In this document: in pieces, positions 26,116 through 34,083 of the stretch
Layout: the number at the start of each line of letters is the position of its first letter
Numbering within the stretch: position 1 is the stretch's first letter
NCBI RefSeq assembly: GCF_000744705.1
Contig: NZ_JQML01000001.1
Span: 9,620,017-9,684,016 of the forward strand
Source of the DNA: Streptacidiphilus albus JL83
GTDB taxonomy: Bacteria > Actinomycetota > Actinomycetes > Streptomycetales > Streptomycetaceae
Direction: 5' to 3'
Length of the DNA stretch: 64,000 bases
Program-made: the position numbers and the translations under genes
The notes under the pieces: model-generated
Seen by the model: the letters and a program-made list of their open reading frames with translations, nothing else
Database searches by the model: none
What the model was told of the DNA's origin: nothing

Positions 26116-26350
26116 GTGTACCTTTCGACAGGTCCCGGGGCAGCAGGACGCAGGGCGTGCCGGGGTCCGGCACGTCGTCCTGCTGTCTGGCTTCCTGAAA
26201 GACGGTCGGCGCCACGCCGTATGCGTGGCCGCACGCCGTCCCGGCTCCCGCCATGTCCGGCCGTCCCGTGGTGGGCGGCGGTCGCGTTCCCGTGAACAGG
26301 TGGGGAACGTGCTGGGCGGGTGAACCCGGGGTGTGCTCGTTGCACTTCAC
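26116..26350 (-). promoter_or_regulatory. Long structured 5' leader of the rpf-LysM gene; candidate riboswitch
   Basis: About 230 untranslated bases separate the predicted transcription start (about 26346) from the ATG at 26115. The same conserved blocks as in 15567-15790 occur in the same order, while intervening bases differ. The 3' stem CAGCAGGAC/GTCCTGCTG (26141-26149 with 26177-26185) contains an inner stem that differs in sequence but preserves pairing (GTGCCGG with CCGGCAC), a covariation-like sign of a real RNA element. A ydaO-type cyclic-di-AMP switch is the leading explanation from Streptomyces biology. Confidence 0.62.
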
Positions 26351-26352
26351 CG

Positions 26353-26431
26353 AAGTTAGGCCCGCTCGGGCCGGATCCCAAGCGGATTCCGGAAGTGCCA
26401 GCTCAACGGCCGGTTACCGCTGGTATTGATC
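26353..26431 (-). promoter_or_regulatory. Promoter and upstream box of the rpf-LysM gene
   Basis: CTTGGG (26377-26382) and TAACTT (26353-26358) form -35/-10 elements with an 18-base spacer. GATCAATACCAGCGGTAACC (26412-26431) lies about 30 bases upstream, as in the other rpf promoter, with one mismatch in 20. Confidence 0.6.
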
Positions 26432-26923
26432 TCCAAAACCCGGCCGAAGGCCCTGCTGTGCGGCCATTTTCGGTTTGCTGTGCGACTCCGATGTGTCCTG
26501 CGCCATACGGTGGCGGCCGTGAGCCGGGCCACATCGTCGACGGACGGTGAGCGGGGCGTGCCGCAGGGCCATGTTCGATCTTGGACGAGCGGCTCCGCTG
26601 GTGACGCGCGCCATACCGCCCGGCTCGGCGGGCCCGCGCCGCGCCGCGGGCGCCGGGCCGGCGTGGAGCCGCGCCGGCCGTGGCGGAGGTGCGCCGTCAG
26701 GGTCCGGGCGGCGGGCGTCCCGGCTGCCCGGCTCGATGCGGCGCTGCCCCGGATCGCGGTCGCCGCCCGGGTGTTGAGCCGGGTGGGCCCGGTCCGCCGG
26801 ATCTCGGGGGCTGGTGACGGTTGGTGATGGCAAGGGATGCGGGCCGCCGAGGTCGACCATAGGCTCGACCCTGGGGAGGTCGCCGTTGGTCCCAGCGGCG
26901 AACCGTCTGTATGAGGAGGCATG
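26432..26923. other. Gene-poor stretch upstream of the peptide cassette
   Basis: No convincing coding region is visible here; the open frames are Arg/Ala/Pro-rich and lack family patterns. Near the right end, GGTCGA (26851-26856) and TCGACC (26865-26870) form a small inverted repeat around CCATAGGC, 51 bases before the peptide ATG; TAGGCT inside it could serve as a -10. This would place a regulated promoter directly before the cassette, at low confidence. Confidence 0.3.
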
Positions 26924-27115
26924 ATGCTTACTCAGGAACTGACCCGTCCGATCCGGAGCACGAGCACCCCGGCTGAGCTGTCCGCGCTGGCCACGCTGAT
27001 GGTCGAGGAGGAGGCCACCGTCAGCGACGCCCCGCTGTACACGCCCGAGGACGCCGGCGTCGGCATCCTGGCGCTCGGACTGCTGCTGTCGCCGAAGCCG
27101 CCGAAGAACCGGTGA
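26924..27115 (+). CDS. Small peptide (63 aa), possible precursor peptide
   Basis: An excellent GAGGAGG is placed four bases before ATG 26924 (and only one before ATG 26921, so the second is preferred). The peptide has a polar, acidic leader-like half (TRPIRSTSTPAELSALATL, then MVEEEATVSDAPLYTPEDAG) and a very hydrophobic, Lys/Pro-ended tail (VGILALGLLLSPKPPKNR). It has no cysteine and no classical signal peptide; the hydrophobic stretch is too short for a standard membrane span. Leader plus hydrophobic core at the head of an operon of unknown enzymes is the shape of a ribosomal peptide precursor or a small toxin/signal. I do not recognise a family. Confidence 0.6.
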   Translation: MLTQELTRPIRSTSTPAELSALATLMVEEEATVSDAPLYTPEDAGVGILALGLLLSPKPPKNR

Positions 27116-27166
27116 GCCAGTTCGCGGCGTACTCGCCGCTCCCGCGAGTCGGGAACTGATCCGCCC

Positions 27167-27970
27167 ATGCCCATCTCCGACGCCACGCCCCAGGAGGAGT
27201 TCTCCCGGGCGGCCGAGAGGATGGCGGTCCGCGCCCTCGATGTGCTCAGTGCACTCGGGGGCGCGGACGCGACCTCGGCGACCGCACCGCACCGGTCGGA
27301 CGGGCCGGCCGCAGCCCTCGGCGGCACGCGGGCCGAGCTGGGCGGCGCCCGCGTCCTCGGCGCGGACCTCTTCGCCCCCTACCTGCTGACCGGCACCCCG
27401 CTGCACCCCGGGCTGGACGAGGCGCGGGCGATGGTCCTCGCCTTCGAGCAGTACCCGCCCGCGCAGCCCGAAGCCCGGCAGCCGGCAGCCGCGCAGCCCG
27501 GAGCCCCGCAGCCCGCAGTCCCGCAGGCGGCGGACCGGGCCGCCTCGGCGGTCGTCTGGCGCGACTGGGCCGCCGCCGAAGTGCTCGGACGCTGCGGCCA
27601 CCGCGTCCCGGTGCCGCCGCCGGACGGGCACGAGCCGCAGGACGGCGCCGCCGACCAGTGGCAGCAGTGGTCGGTGTGGATGGCGCAGCTCTCCCCGCTC
27701 GCCCTGCCCGGCCTGGACAGCCCGGTGCACGACAGCGCCCGGCGCAACCCGCGCGCGCTCGGCCGGGGAGCCGTCCGGGCGATGCTGCGGCGCGACTACC
27801 GCACCGCCGCGCGGATCGCCCGCTGGCTGTCCCTGGGCCAGGCCCAGGGCGTGGCCTCGCCGGTGCGGCTGGAACCGCTGCTGCACCACGTGCGGCTGTT
27901 CGGCGGCCCCAGCGCCCGGACCGCGCTGGACGTCCGGGTGGGGGAGCGACTGGCCGAGGCAGGACCGTGA
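27167..27970 (+). CDS. Hypothetical protein of the peptide/DUF6895 cassette
   Basis: The 267-residue protein opens MPISDATPQEEFSRAAERMAVRALDVLSALGG, a helix resembling the start of the DUF6895 neighbour's helical repeats. A Pro/Ala/Gln-rich linker of about 25 residues (QPEARQPAAAQPGAPQPAVP) lies near 104-127, followed by WRDWAAAEVLGRCGHRVPVPP, WSVWMAQLSPLALPG and RDYRTAARIARWLSLGQ. No catalytic motif is recognisable. It begins 51 bases after the peptide gene and ends 32 bases before the DUF6895 start, so it is part of the same transcription unit. Confidence 0.65.
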   Translation: MPISDATPQEEFSRAAERMAVRALDVLSALGGADATSATAPHRSDGPAAALGGTRAELGGARVLGADLFAPYLLTGTPLHPGLDEARAMVLAFEQYPPAQPEARQPAAAQPGAPQPAVPQAADRAASAVVWRDWAAAEVLGRCGHRVPVPPPDGHEPQDGAADQWQQWSVWMAQLSPLALPGLDSPVHDSARRNPRALGRGAVRAMLRRDYRTAARIARWLSLGQAQGVASPVRLEPLLHHVRLFGGPSARTALDVRVGERLAEAGP

Positions 27971-28002
27971 AGACCGGCAGGACCGTGAGACCAGGGAGCA
28001 CC

Positions 28003-28926
28003 GTGAACCAGGACGTCCTGCGCACCGCGCACCGGGTCGGCTCGCAGGCGCTGGCCTGGCTGGCGGCCTCCGCGCACCACGGCGCGATGCCGCCGGAGAC
28101 CACCGTCGACTTCGCCGACCCGGACAACCCCTACAAGCCGCTCGGCGAGACCGCGCTGGCGGCCTCGCTGGTGCTGCGCGAGGGCGTCGGCGGACCGGCC
28201 GAGCTGGCCGCCGCCCGCGAGCTGCTCGACTTCACCTGGAGCCAGCTGCGCTCCGGCGCCTTCCTCTACGAGCGGGCGATGCGCCACCCCATGCTCAGCG
28301 ACCCGCTGGAGACCTACGCCCACTTCGTCCGGGGCGGCTACCGGCTGTCGACGTTGGACGAGGTGGTCGGGCACCTCGGGCGGCTGGACTCGATCCGGGC
28401 GATCGAGATGATGCCCAACCGCCGGCTCGCGGTCGCCAACGCCAACCGGGTGATCGACGCCGACTACCGCTGCGACTGGGCCGCCCTGGCCGGGGACACC
28501 TGGATCGGCTCGGAGCCCGAGCCCTGGCTGATCGACTGGATGACCGGCTACAACATGACCCACACCGTCTTCCACCTCACCGACTGGGGGCGGCTGCCGG
28601 AGGGCCTGCCGGCCGGGATCGCCGACTACCTGGGCACCTGGCTGCCGGTCTGGGCCGACATCTGGCAGGAGGTCGCCCAGTGGGACCTGCTCGGCGAGCT
28701 GCTGATCGTCGACGCCTGCCTGCCCGAGCCGGTCTGCGACCCGCAGGCGTGGGAGAGCCTGGCCGCCGTCCAGCACCCGGACGGACTGCTGCCCAGGGAC
28801 GGCGACCCGGTCGACGAGGACCCGCACACGGCCTTCAAGGAGAACGAGCACACCGCCGTGGTCGCGGTGGTGGCCGGCACGGTCACCCTCTCCCGTGCCC
28901 TCGGCGGCGCCTGGTCGGCGGCGTGA
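28003..28926 (+). CDS. DUF6895-like protein
   Basis: The 307-residue protein resembles actinomycete proteins annotated DUF6895: AHRVGSQALAWLAASAHHG, NPYKPLGETALAASLVLREGVGG, AARELLDFTWSQL, PLETYAHFVRGGYRLSTLDE, PNRRLAVANANRV, MTGYNMTHTVFHLTDWGRLPEGLP, WQEVAQWDLLGELLIVDACLPEP and ENEHTAVVAVVAGTVTLSRALG. The fold looks all-helical, like alpha/alpha toroid or terpenoid-cyclase-type proteins, with a conserved THTVFHLTDWG histidine pair. Function is unknown. GTG 28003 has AGGGAG four bases upstream; two earlier GTGs (27967, 27985) lie in near-identical contexts. Its stop overlaps the next start (GTGA). Confidence 0.75.
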   Translation: MNQDVLRTAHRVGSQALAWLAASAHHGAMPPETTVDFADPDNPYKPLGETALAASLVLREGVGGPAELAAARELLDFTWSQLRSGAFLYERAMRHPMLSDPLETYAHFVRGGYRLSTLDEVVGHLGRLDSIRAIEMMPNRRLAVANANRVIDADYRCDWAALAGDTWIGSEPEPWLIDWMTGYNMTHTVFHLTDWGRLPEGLPAGIADYLGTWLPVWADIWQEVAQWDLLGELLIVDACLPEPVCDPQAWESLAAVQHPDGLLPRDGDPVDEDPHTAFKENEHTAVVAVVAGTVTLSRALGGAWSAA

Positions 28927-30005
28927 CCACCGCCCTCGGCGCCGCCGAGCGGCGCACCGGACCCGCGCCCGAGTTGCTGCTGCCGCTGCTGGCGGCGGCG
29001 CCCGGCGCCACCGGGGTCGCGGTCGCGGCGGTCCGCGACGGCCGGACCGCGCTGCACGTCCGGGGCACGACCGACCGCAGCGGGGAACGCCCGGTGGACG
29101 GCCGGACCAGGTTCGAGGTCGGCTCGCTCACCAAGACCTTCACCGCCCTGCTGCTCGCCGACGCCGTCGCGCGCGGCGAGGTCGGGCTGGACGACCCGAT
29201 CGCCCGCTACCTGCCCCCGAACGCGGTCCCGGTCCACCCCGGCGGCATGCCGATCACCCTGCTGCACCTGGCCACCCACACCTCGGGACTGCCCCGGCTG
29301 CCCGGGGACTTCCTGGCCACCGCCGTCCCGGCCTGGTTCAGCAACCCGTACGCGGCCTACCCGCCCGGGAGGCTGCTCGACTCGCTGGGCGCGACCCGGG
29401 TCCGCACCCGGCCCGGGAGCCGGGTGCACTACTCCAACCTCGGCGTCGGGCTGCTGGGACAGGTGCTGGCGGAGGCCGCCGGGACGCCCTACCCCACGCT
29501 GCTGACCCGCCGGGTACTGCGGCCGCTCGGGCTGGAGCGGAGCACCTGCGACCCCACCCGGGCCCAGGCCACCGGCTACTGGCACGGCCGCCCGCGCCCG
29601 CCCTGGGCGATCCCGGCCCTGCCCGGCGCGGGGGCGCTGCGCTGCGGCGCCGGCGACCTGCTGCGCTACCTGGAGGCGCTGCTCCGCCCGACGGGCGCCG
29701 GTCCGCTGGCGGCCGCGCTGGCCGACGTCCAGCGCCGACGGCTGGTGCTGCCGCGCAGCGGCGACGGGCTCTGCCTGGTGTGGAACGTGCGCCGGACCGA
29801 CGGCCGCGACCTGTTCTTCCACTCCGGCGGGACCCGGGGCTTCAGCGCCTTCGCCGGGTTCTGCCCGGCCGACGGGACCGCGCTGGCCGCCGTGGCCAAC
29901 ACCACCCCGGCGGCGGACGGCGGCTTCATCCAGTCGGCGTACTCGGCGCTGCGCGCCCTCGGCGGGGGAGCCCGGCCGGACCAGGTCGGCATAGAAGTAC
30001 GATAG
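28923..30005 (+). CDS. Serine hydrolase, class C beta-lactamase/penicillin-binding-protein fold (S12)
   Basis: The 360-residue protein has the three active-site elements of family S12: SLTK at about 68-71 (nucleophile Ser68, Lys71) in TRFEVGSLTKTFTALLLADA, YSN at about 170 in VHYSNLGVGLLGQVL, and HSGG near 300 in LFFHSGGTRGFSAF. No signal peptide is present, so unlike most DD-peptidases or beta-lactamases it should be cytoplasmic. Its GTG overlaps the DUF6895 stop codon, meaning coupled translation. A cytoplasmic S12 enzyme in a peptide-headed operon might act as a peptidase, esterase or cyclase on the peptide; this is inference. Confidence 0.82.
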   Translation: MTTALGAAERRTGPAPELLLPLLAAAPGATGVAVAAVRDGRTALHVRGTTDRSGERPVDGRTRFEVGSLTKTFTALLLADAVARGEVGLDDPIARYLPPNAVPVHPGGMPITLLHLATHTSGLPRLPGDFLATAVPAWFSNPYAAYPPGRLLDSLGATRVRTRPGSRVHYSNLGVGLLGQVLAEAAGTPYPTLLTRRVLRPLGLERSTCDPTRAQATGYWHGRPRPPWAIPALPGAGALRCGAGDLLRYLEALLRPTGAGPLAAALADVQRRRLVLPRSGDGLCLVWNVRRTDGRDLFFHSGGTRGFSAFAGFCPADGTALAAVANTTPAADGGFIQSAYSALRALGGGARPDQVGIEVR

Positions 30006-30010
30006 ACCGC

Positions 30011-30535
30011 ATGAATATTCTGCGTGCCTCCTTCGGGCACCCCCATGCCGTCGCCCTCAACGACCGGGTGCAGGGCGAGTACGCCGAGCGCTACCAGAGC
30101 GAGGGCGACGCCACGCCGCTGGACCCGCACATGTTCGAGCCGCCGAACGGGCTCTACCTGATCGTCTACGACGAGCTGGGGGTCCCGGTCGCCACCGGCG
30201 GCTGGCGCGTCCAGGAGGAGAACGACGAGGGCTACTCCGACGGCGATGCCGAGATCAAGCGGATGTACGTGGTCCCGGAGGCGCGCGGGCGCGGGCTGTC
30301 CCGGCTGGTGCTGGCCGCGCTGGAGGACGACGCCCGCGCTGCCGGGCGCAGCCGGATGGTGCTGGAGACCGGCATCCGGCAGCCGGAGGCCATCGCGCTG
30401 TACACCTCCAGCGGCTACCGGCCCTGTGCCAAGTTCGGCCACTACCGCGACGACGAGCTCAGCCGCTGCTTCGCCAAGCCGCTGGCCCCGGCCGACGCCG
30501 CGGCCACCGTGCTGGAGGCGGAGGCCGCACGCTGA
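30011..30535 (+). CDS. GNAT-family N-acetyltransferase
   Basis: The 174-residue protein contains DAEIKRMYVVPEARGRGLSRLVLAALEDDARAAG (acetyl-CoA loop R-G-R-G-L), RMVLETGIRQPEAIALYTSSGYRPC and HYRDDELSRCFAK, all in the usual GNAT order. It starts six bases after the serine hydrolase stop and could be the fifth gene of that operon or an independent neighbour. The first codons ATGAATATTCTG are unusually AT-rich for this DNA. An N-acetyl donor for the cassette's product is possible but unsupported. Confidence 0.82.
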   Translation: MNILRASFGHPHAVALNDRVQGEYAERYQSEGDATPLDPHMFEPPNGLYLIVYDELGVPVATGGWRVQEENDEGYSDGDAEIKRMYVVPEARGRGLSRLVLAALEDDARAAGRSRMVLETGIRQPEAIALYTSSGYRPCAKFGHYRDDELSRCFAKPLAPADAAATVLEAEAAR

Positions 30536-30552
30536 ACCGGGCGCCGGGGCTG

Positions 30553-30945
30553 TCAGTGCGGTGCTGCCGCGTTGTGAGCGGCGGCTGACGAGGTGGGGCC
30601 GGCGTCGAGCCCGGCGCCGAGCGGCTCCCCGGCGCAGGCTCCGTCGGGCCTGGAGCCGCCCAGGTCCGGGCAGGCGATGCGGTCGTGGCCGCGCAGCGTG
30701 GCGGTGACCGGGTCGCTCGTCAGGAACTGCGGGAAGTCGTCGGCCAGTCCGACCGGCGCGCCCTCGGTGCAGCGGTGGCCGGGTACGGCGCACTTCTCGT
30801 CCGGGGCGGGCCCGCGCGGGCCCGCGGCGCGGCTCATCAGGCCGTAGCAGAGGCGTGCGAGCATGGCGGCGGCGAACAGGGTGCGGGCATGGGGAAGCAG
30901 GAGGACAGCGCGGTAGGAGGCGCTGCCCCGGTCGGGGCTTGGCAT
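30553..30945 (-). pseudogene. Probable remnant of an MFS transporter gene start joined to unrelated sequence
   Basis: Residues 1-38 (SYRAVLLLPHARTLFAAAMLARLCYGLM) match the first membrane segment of major-facilitator exporters of the YRAVL..PH..R.F..A...R..YG type. The rest of the 130 residues (APDEKCAVPGHRC and onwards) shows no membrane segments and resembles no transporter. A full MFS gene needs about 400 residues, so this appears to be a deletion remnant; it may also be expressed as a short orphan. Confidence 0.45.
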
Positions 30946-31211
30946 GGGGATCTCCGATGTGGGCGCACCAGGGGCGGTTCATCGCTCGACCTGGGCACGC
31001 GCGGGCATGACGGATCGGCGTGCCGCTCAACCAGCCAGTCCTCGTCACGAGGATGCGGGGTGGGAGCGGACGGACGACCTGTCAGTGCGGATCGGAGGGG
31101 TTCACAGGCGGCAGCATAGCGTCGTCCGCAGGCTCGGGCCAGGAATTTCGGCGGTGGTGACGTCGGGTCAGCCGAGCCGCCGTCAGGAGGCGGGCGTGCC
31201 GTCGAACGCGG
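30946..31211. other. Gene-free interval before the MoxR cassette
   Basis: I see no coding pattern, RNA gene or strong hairpin here. It contains the upstream region of the minus-strand remnant and, to its right, the promoter of the 31305 gene. Confidence 0.35.
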
Positions 31212-31241
31212 CTGACACGAACCGGGGCGGAGCGCTATGCT
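31212..31241 (+). promoter_or_regulatory. Vegetative-type promoter of the MoxR/VWA cassette
   Basis: CTGACA (31212-31217) and TATGCT (31236-31241) with an 18-base spacer are close to the HrdB consensus. Transcription would start about 31248, giving a 57-base leader before ATG 31305. Confidence 0.6.
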
Positions 31242-31304
31242 CCCGCCGATGACTACTCATACCTTCATTCGATTGGGGGCCCCGTCCACGCGAAGTGAGT
31301 GCTG

Positions 31305-32714
31305 ATGCTCACTGAGACCGTGTACGAGGATTCCCGACTGGCCTGCTGGCGACGCGTCCGCGAGTTCGCCGTGCCGCCCTCCATGATCGAGTCTGCGACC
31401 GCCCGCCGCTCAGTCGGTGACTGGGCCGGGGCGTGTGCCGCCGCAGGCTTCGACGTCGATTTCGATCTGCGCTCCTTCGCACGTGTCCGTGGCCGGGAGC
31501 TCGCTGCCCGGATCCGGGCCGATCTCCGGCAGCTCGCGCCGGATCTGCTGCGCTGGCACCTGCCGAGGATCGCTCCGGACGGACTGCTGCGTCCGGGGCT
31601 GACCGTCGCGCTGGCCCGGTACGACAGCCCGGGGCCCGAGGACGGAGCCCCGGTGCAGCTGGTCGCCCGTACGCCCCCGGCCTGGGCCGACGGCGGGCAG
31701 CGGATCAGCCTCGCGCTGTGGGAGGGATCCCGCTCCGCCTCCGGCCCCTGTCCGTACCCGCGTCCCCGGCCCAGCCGACGGTTCCGGCTCGACCTGCACC
31801 GCCACCTGTGGGACGCGCGCCGGACCGGGGAGTTGTGGACCAGGTCAGGGGCCGATCGGCGGCCGCCCGGCGACGGCGGCCCCGGACCGGACCCGACGCT
31901 CCCGGCCGTGCTTCCGCCGGGGCTGCCCTGGGCCGTCGACCGCTGGGCGGCCGAGGCGGAGATCCTGCTCCGCGCCGAGGGCCGGCCCGCCGGTCCCGTC
32001 GTGGTGCGCTTCGGGAACCGGCAGCGGATGCTGCTGGACCCGTCCGCAGCCGGCGGCCGTTCCATGGCCGACAGCGGTGCCGTCCCCGGCGGCGGCTCCG
32101 GGGACGGCTCCGCGCCGCCGGTCCTGCCCGACGCCGCGACCTGGACCCTGCCCGACCTGGAGCTGCTGCGCACCGGGTCGATCGAGCCTGAGCGGCTGCA
32201 CCCGCTGGTCGCTTCGGCCCTGCTGCCGGGGCACCCGGTCCCTGCCGGGCCCGCCCGGGAAGACGGGGACGGCGCCGGCCGGCCGCGACCGGTGCAGTGC
32301 CGGGGGGCACTGCACCGGATCGGGCTGGTCGACGGGGTCCTGGTGGCGCTCGACCACGACCCGGACGAGCTCCGCCGCGAGGAGCTGCTGGTCGCCCTGA
32401 CCGGCACCCCGCTGCCCTGCCTGCAGGCCATCGACGTGGCGCACCGGCGCCCGGAGTCCCTCGCGGACATCCGTGCCCGGCTGGACCACGGCGACACCGC
32501 CGGTGCGCTGGCCGCCGTCGAACAACTGCTGGGCCCCGACGCGCTGCTGCGCAGCGGCGCCCTGCGCGACGAACTGGAAGCCGCCGTCCAGCAGCGGATC
32601 ACCTACGGGCTGTTCCGCGCCGGGCTGGCCGGACCGGCACCCCGCAGCGTCCCCTCGGGCCGGAGCCGATCCCACGACCACCGCTCGCGCACCCGCCGCG
32701 CCGCCGGGCGCTGA
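31305..32714 (+). CDS. Hypothetical protein upstream of MoxR ATPase
   Basis: The 469-residue protein (MLTETVYEDSRLACWRRVREFAVPPSMIE at its start) is a conserved-looking large hypothetical with clear coding bias. Segments such as AGACAAAGFDVDFDLRSFARVRG, LLRWHLPRIAPDGLLRPGLTVAL, PAWADGGQRISLALWEG and the late LRREELLVALTGTPLPCLQAID recall proteins found next to MoxR-VWA pairs in streptomycetes. A Gly/Ser-rich linker lies near 260-275. The C-terminal tail is strongly basic (RSRSHDHRSRTRRAAGR). No enzyme motif is seen. GTG 31299 is an alternative start. It is followed by the ATPase after 91 bases. Confidence 0.7.
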   Translation: MLTETVYEDSRLACWRRVREFAVPPSMIESATARRSVGDWAGACAAAGFDVDFDLRSFARVRGRELAARIRADLRQLAPDLLRWHLPRIAPDGLLRPGLTVALARYDSPGPEDGAPVQLVARTPPAWADGGQRISLALWEGSRSASGPCPYPRPRPSRRFRLDLHRHLWDARRTGELWTRSGADRRPPGDGGPGPDPTLPAVLPPGLPWAVDRWAAEAEILLRAEGRPAGPVVVRFGNRQRMLLDPSAAGGRSMADSGAVPGGGSGDGSAPPVLPDAATWTLPDLELLRTGSIEPERLHPLVASALLPGHPVPAGPAREDGDGAGRPRPVQCRGALHRIGLVDGVLVALDHDPDELRREELLVALTGTPLPCLQAIDVAHRRPESLADIRARLDHGDTAGALAAVEQLLGPDALLRSGALRDELEAAVQQRITYGLFRAGLAGPAPRSVPSGRSRSHDHRSRTRRAAGR

Positions 32715-32805
32715 CGCGAACCCGCGCAGCCGGCCCCGCGCTCCGGGGCCCTGGGGACCGCCGTCCCCTCCCTCCCTGTTCCTCGACCGCCAAAGGTGAC
32801 CATCC

Positions 32806-34083
32806 ATGTCCGTCCATGCCCCGTTCGTCGCACCCGGCCCGCTCCGCACCGACCCCGCCTCCCAACTCGACGTCGCCGGCGACCTGCTGGCCCTGCTGCG
32901 CGGGGCGACCACCGAGCCGCGCCCGGACGCCCAACTGGAGGCGCTGACCCTCGCCGTCGCCGCCGACCTGCCGGTCCTGTTGTGGGGCGAGCCGGGGATC
33001 GGCAAGACCGCCGCGCTGACCCGGCTCGCCGAGGCGCTGGACCTGCCGCTGACCACCGTGATCGCGAGCGTGCACGAGCCCTCCGACTTCTCCGGACTGC
33101 CGGTGGTCGGCGACGACCCCGCCGAGCAGGGCGTCCCGATGGCCCCGCCGGACTGGGCGGTGCGCCTGGTCCGGGCCGGCCGGGGGCTGCTCTTCCTGGA
33201 CGAGCTGTCCACCGCACCGCCGGCCGTCCAGGCCGCGCTGCTCCGGCTGGTGCTCGAACGCCGCATCGGCGCCCTCCAACTGCCGCCCGGTGTACGGATC
33301 GTGGCCGCCGCCAACCCGCGCTCCTCGGCGGCCGACGGCTGGGAGCTGAGCCCGCCGCTGGCCAACCGCTTCGTCCACCTCCAGTGGGTCCACGACCACG
33401 AGGTCGTGGTGCGCGGCCTCGGCGGGACCTGGCCCCGGGCGACGCTGCCGACCCTCGACCCCGAGCGGCTGCCCGAGGCGGTCGCCTTCGCCCGCCGCGC
33501 CGTGTGCACGCTGCTGACCGCCCGCCCCGCGCTGGTGCACCGGCTGCCCAGCAGCGAGGCCCGCCGGGGCGGGCCCTGGCCCTCGCCCCGCAGCTGGGAG
33601 ATGACGCTCTGTCTGATCGCCTTCGCCACCGCGGCCGGCTCCTCCCGGGAGGTGCTCTCGCTGCTGGTGCGCGGCACGGTCGGCGACGGACCGGGGCTGG
33701 AACTGCTGGCCGGCCTGGACCGGATGGACCTCCCTGACGCCGAGACGCTGCTCGCCGACCCGGCGGGCGCGGTCCTGCCCGAGCGGGGGGACCTGCGCCA
33801 GGCCGTGCTCGACGGTGTGGTCGACGCCGTCCGCCGGCGCCCGGAGAAGTCGCGCTGGGACGCGGCCTGGGCGTTGCTGGTCCGGGCGCTGGACACCGGC
33901 GCGCCGGACCTGGTGGTGGTCCCGGCGACCACCCTCGCCTCGCTGCGCCGCCAGGACTGGGACGTGCCGGCCGCGATCGAGCAGTTGGCCGGCACGGTGT
34001 CGCTGTCCCGCCGGGCGGACCGGGCGGCCGACCTGGCGGCGGCGCGGGTCGCGGCAGTCGCCAAGGCGGGTGCCCGCCGATGA
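32806..34083 (+). CDS. MoxR-type AAA+ ATPase
   Basis: MoxR ATPases act as chaperones that insert cofactors or assemble protein complexes together with VWA partners. The 425-residue protein has Walker A GEPGIGKT at 61-68, Walker B GLLFLDELS near 126, and IVAAANPRSSAADGWELSPPLANRF containing sensor 1 and the arginine finger region. Its C-terminal part is helical and lacks other known domains. AAAGGTG precedes the ATG by seven bases. Its stop overlaps the start of the VWA gene (ATGA), indicating coupled synthesis. Confidence 0.9.
   Translation: MSVHAPFVAPGPLRTDPASQLDVAGDLLALLRGATTEPRPDAQLEALTLAVAADLPVLLWGEPGIGKTAALTRLAEALDLPLTTVIASVHEPSDFSGLPVVGDDPAEQGVPMAPPDWAVRLVRAGRGLLFLDELSTAPPAVQAALLRLVLERRIGALQLPPGVRIVAAANPRSSAADGWELSPPLANRFVHLQWVHDHEVVVRGLGGTWPRATLPTLDPERLPEAVAFARRAVCTLLTARPALVHRLPSSEARRGGPWPSPRSWEMTLCLIAFATAAGSSREVLSLLVRGTVGDGPGLELLAGLDRMDLPDAETLLADPAGAVLPERGDLRQAVLDGVVDAVRRRPEKSRWDAAWALLVRALDTGAPDLVVVPATTLASLRRQDWDVPAAIEQLAGTVSLSRRADRAADLAAARVAAVAKAGARR

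Noticed and set aside
26426-26827. 133-codon plus-strand frame before the peptide gene
   Set aside because: Arg/Ala/Gly-rich with no recognisable fold and no ribosome site; left as intergenic.
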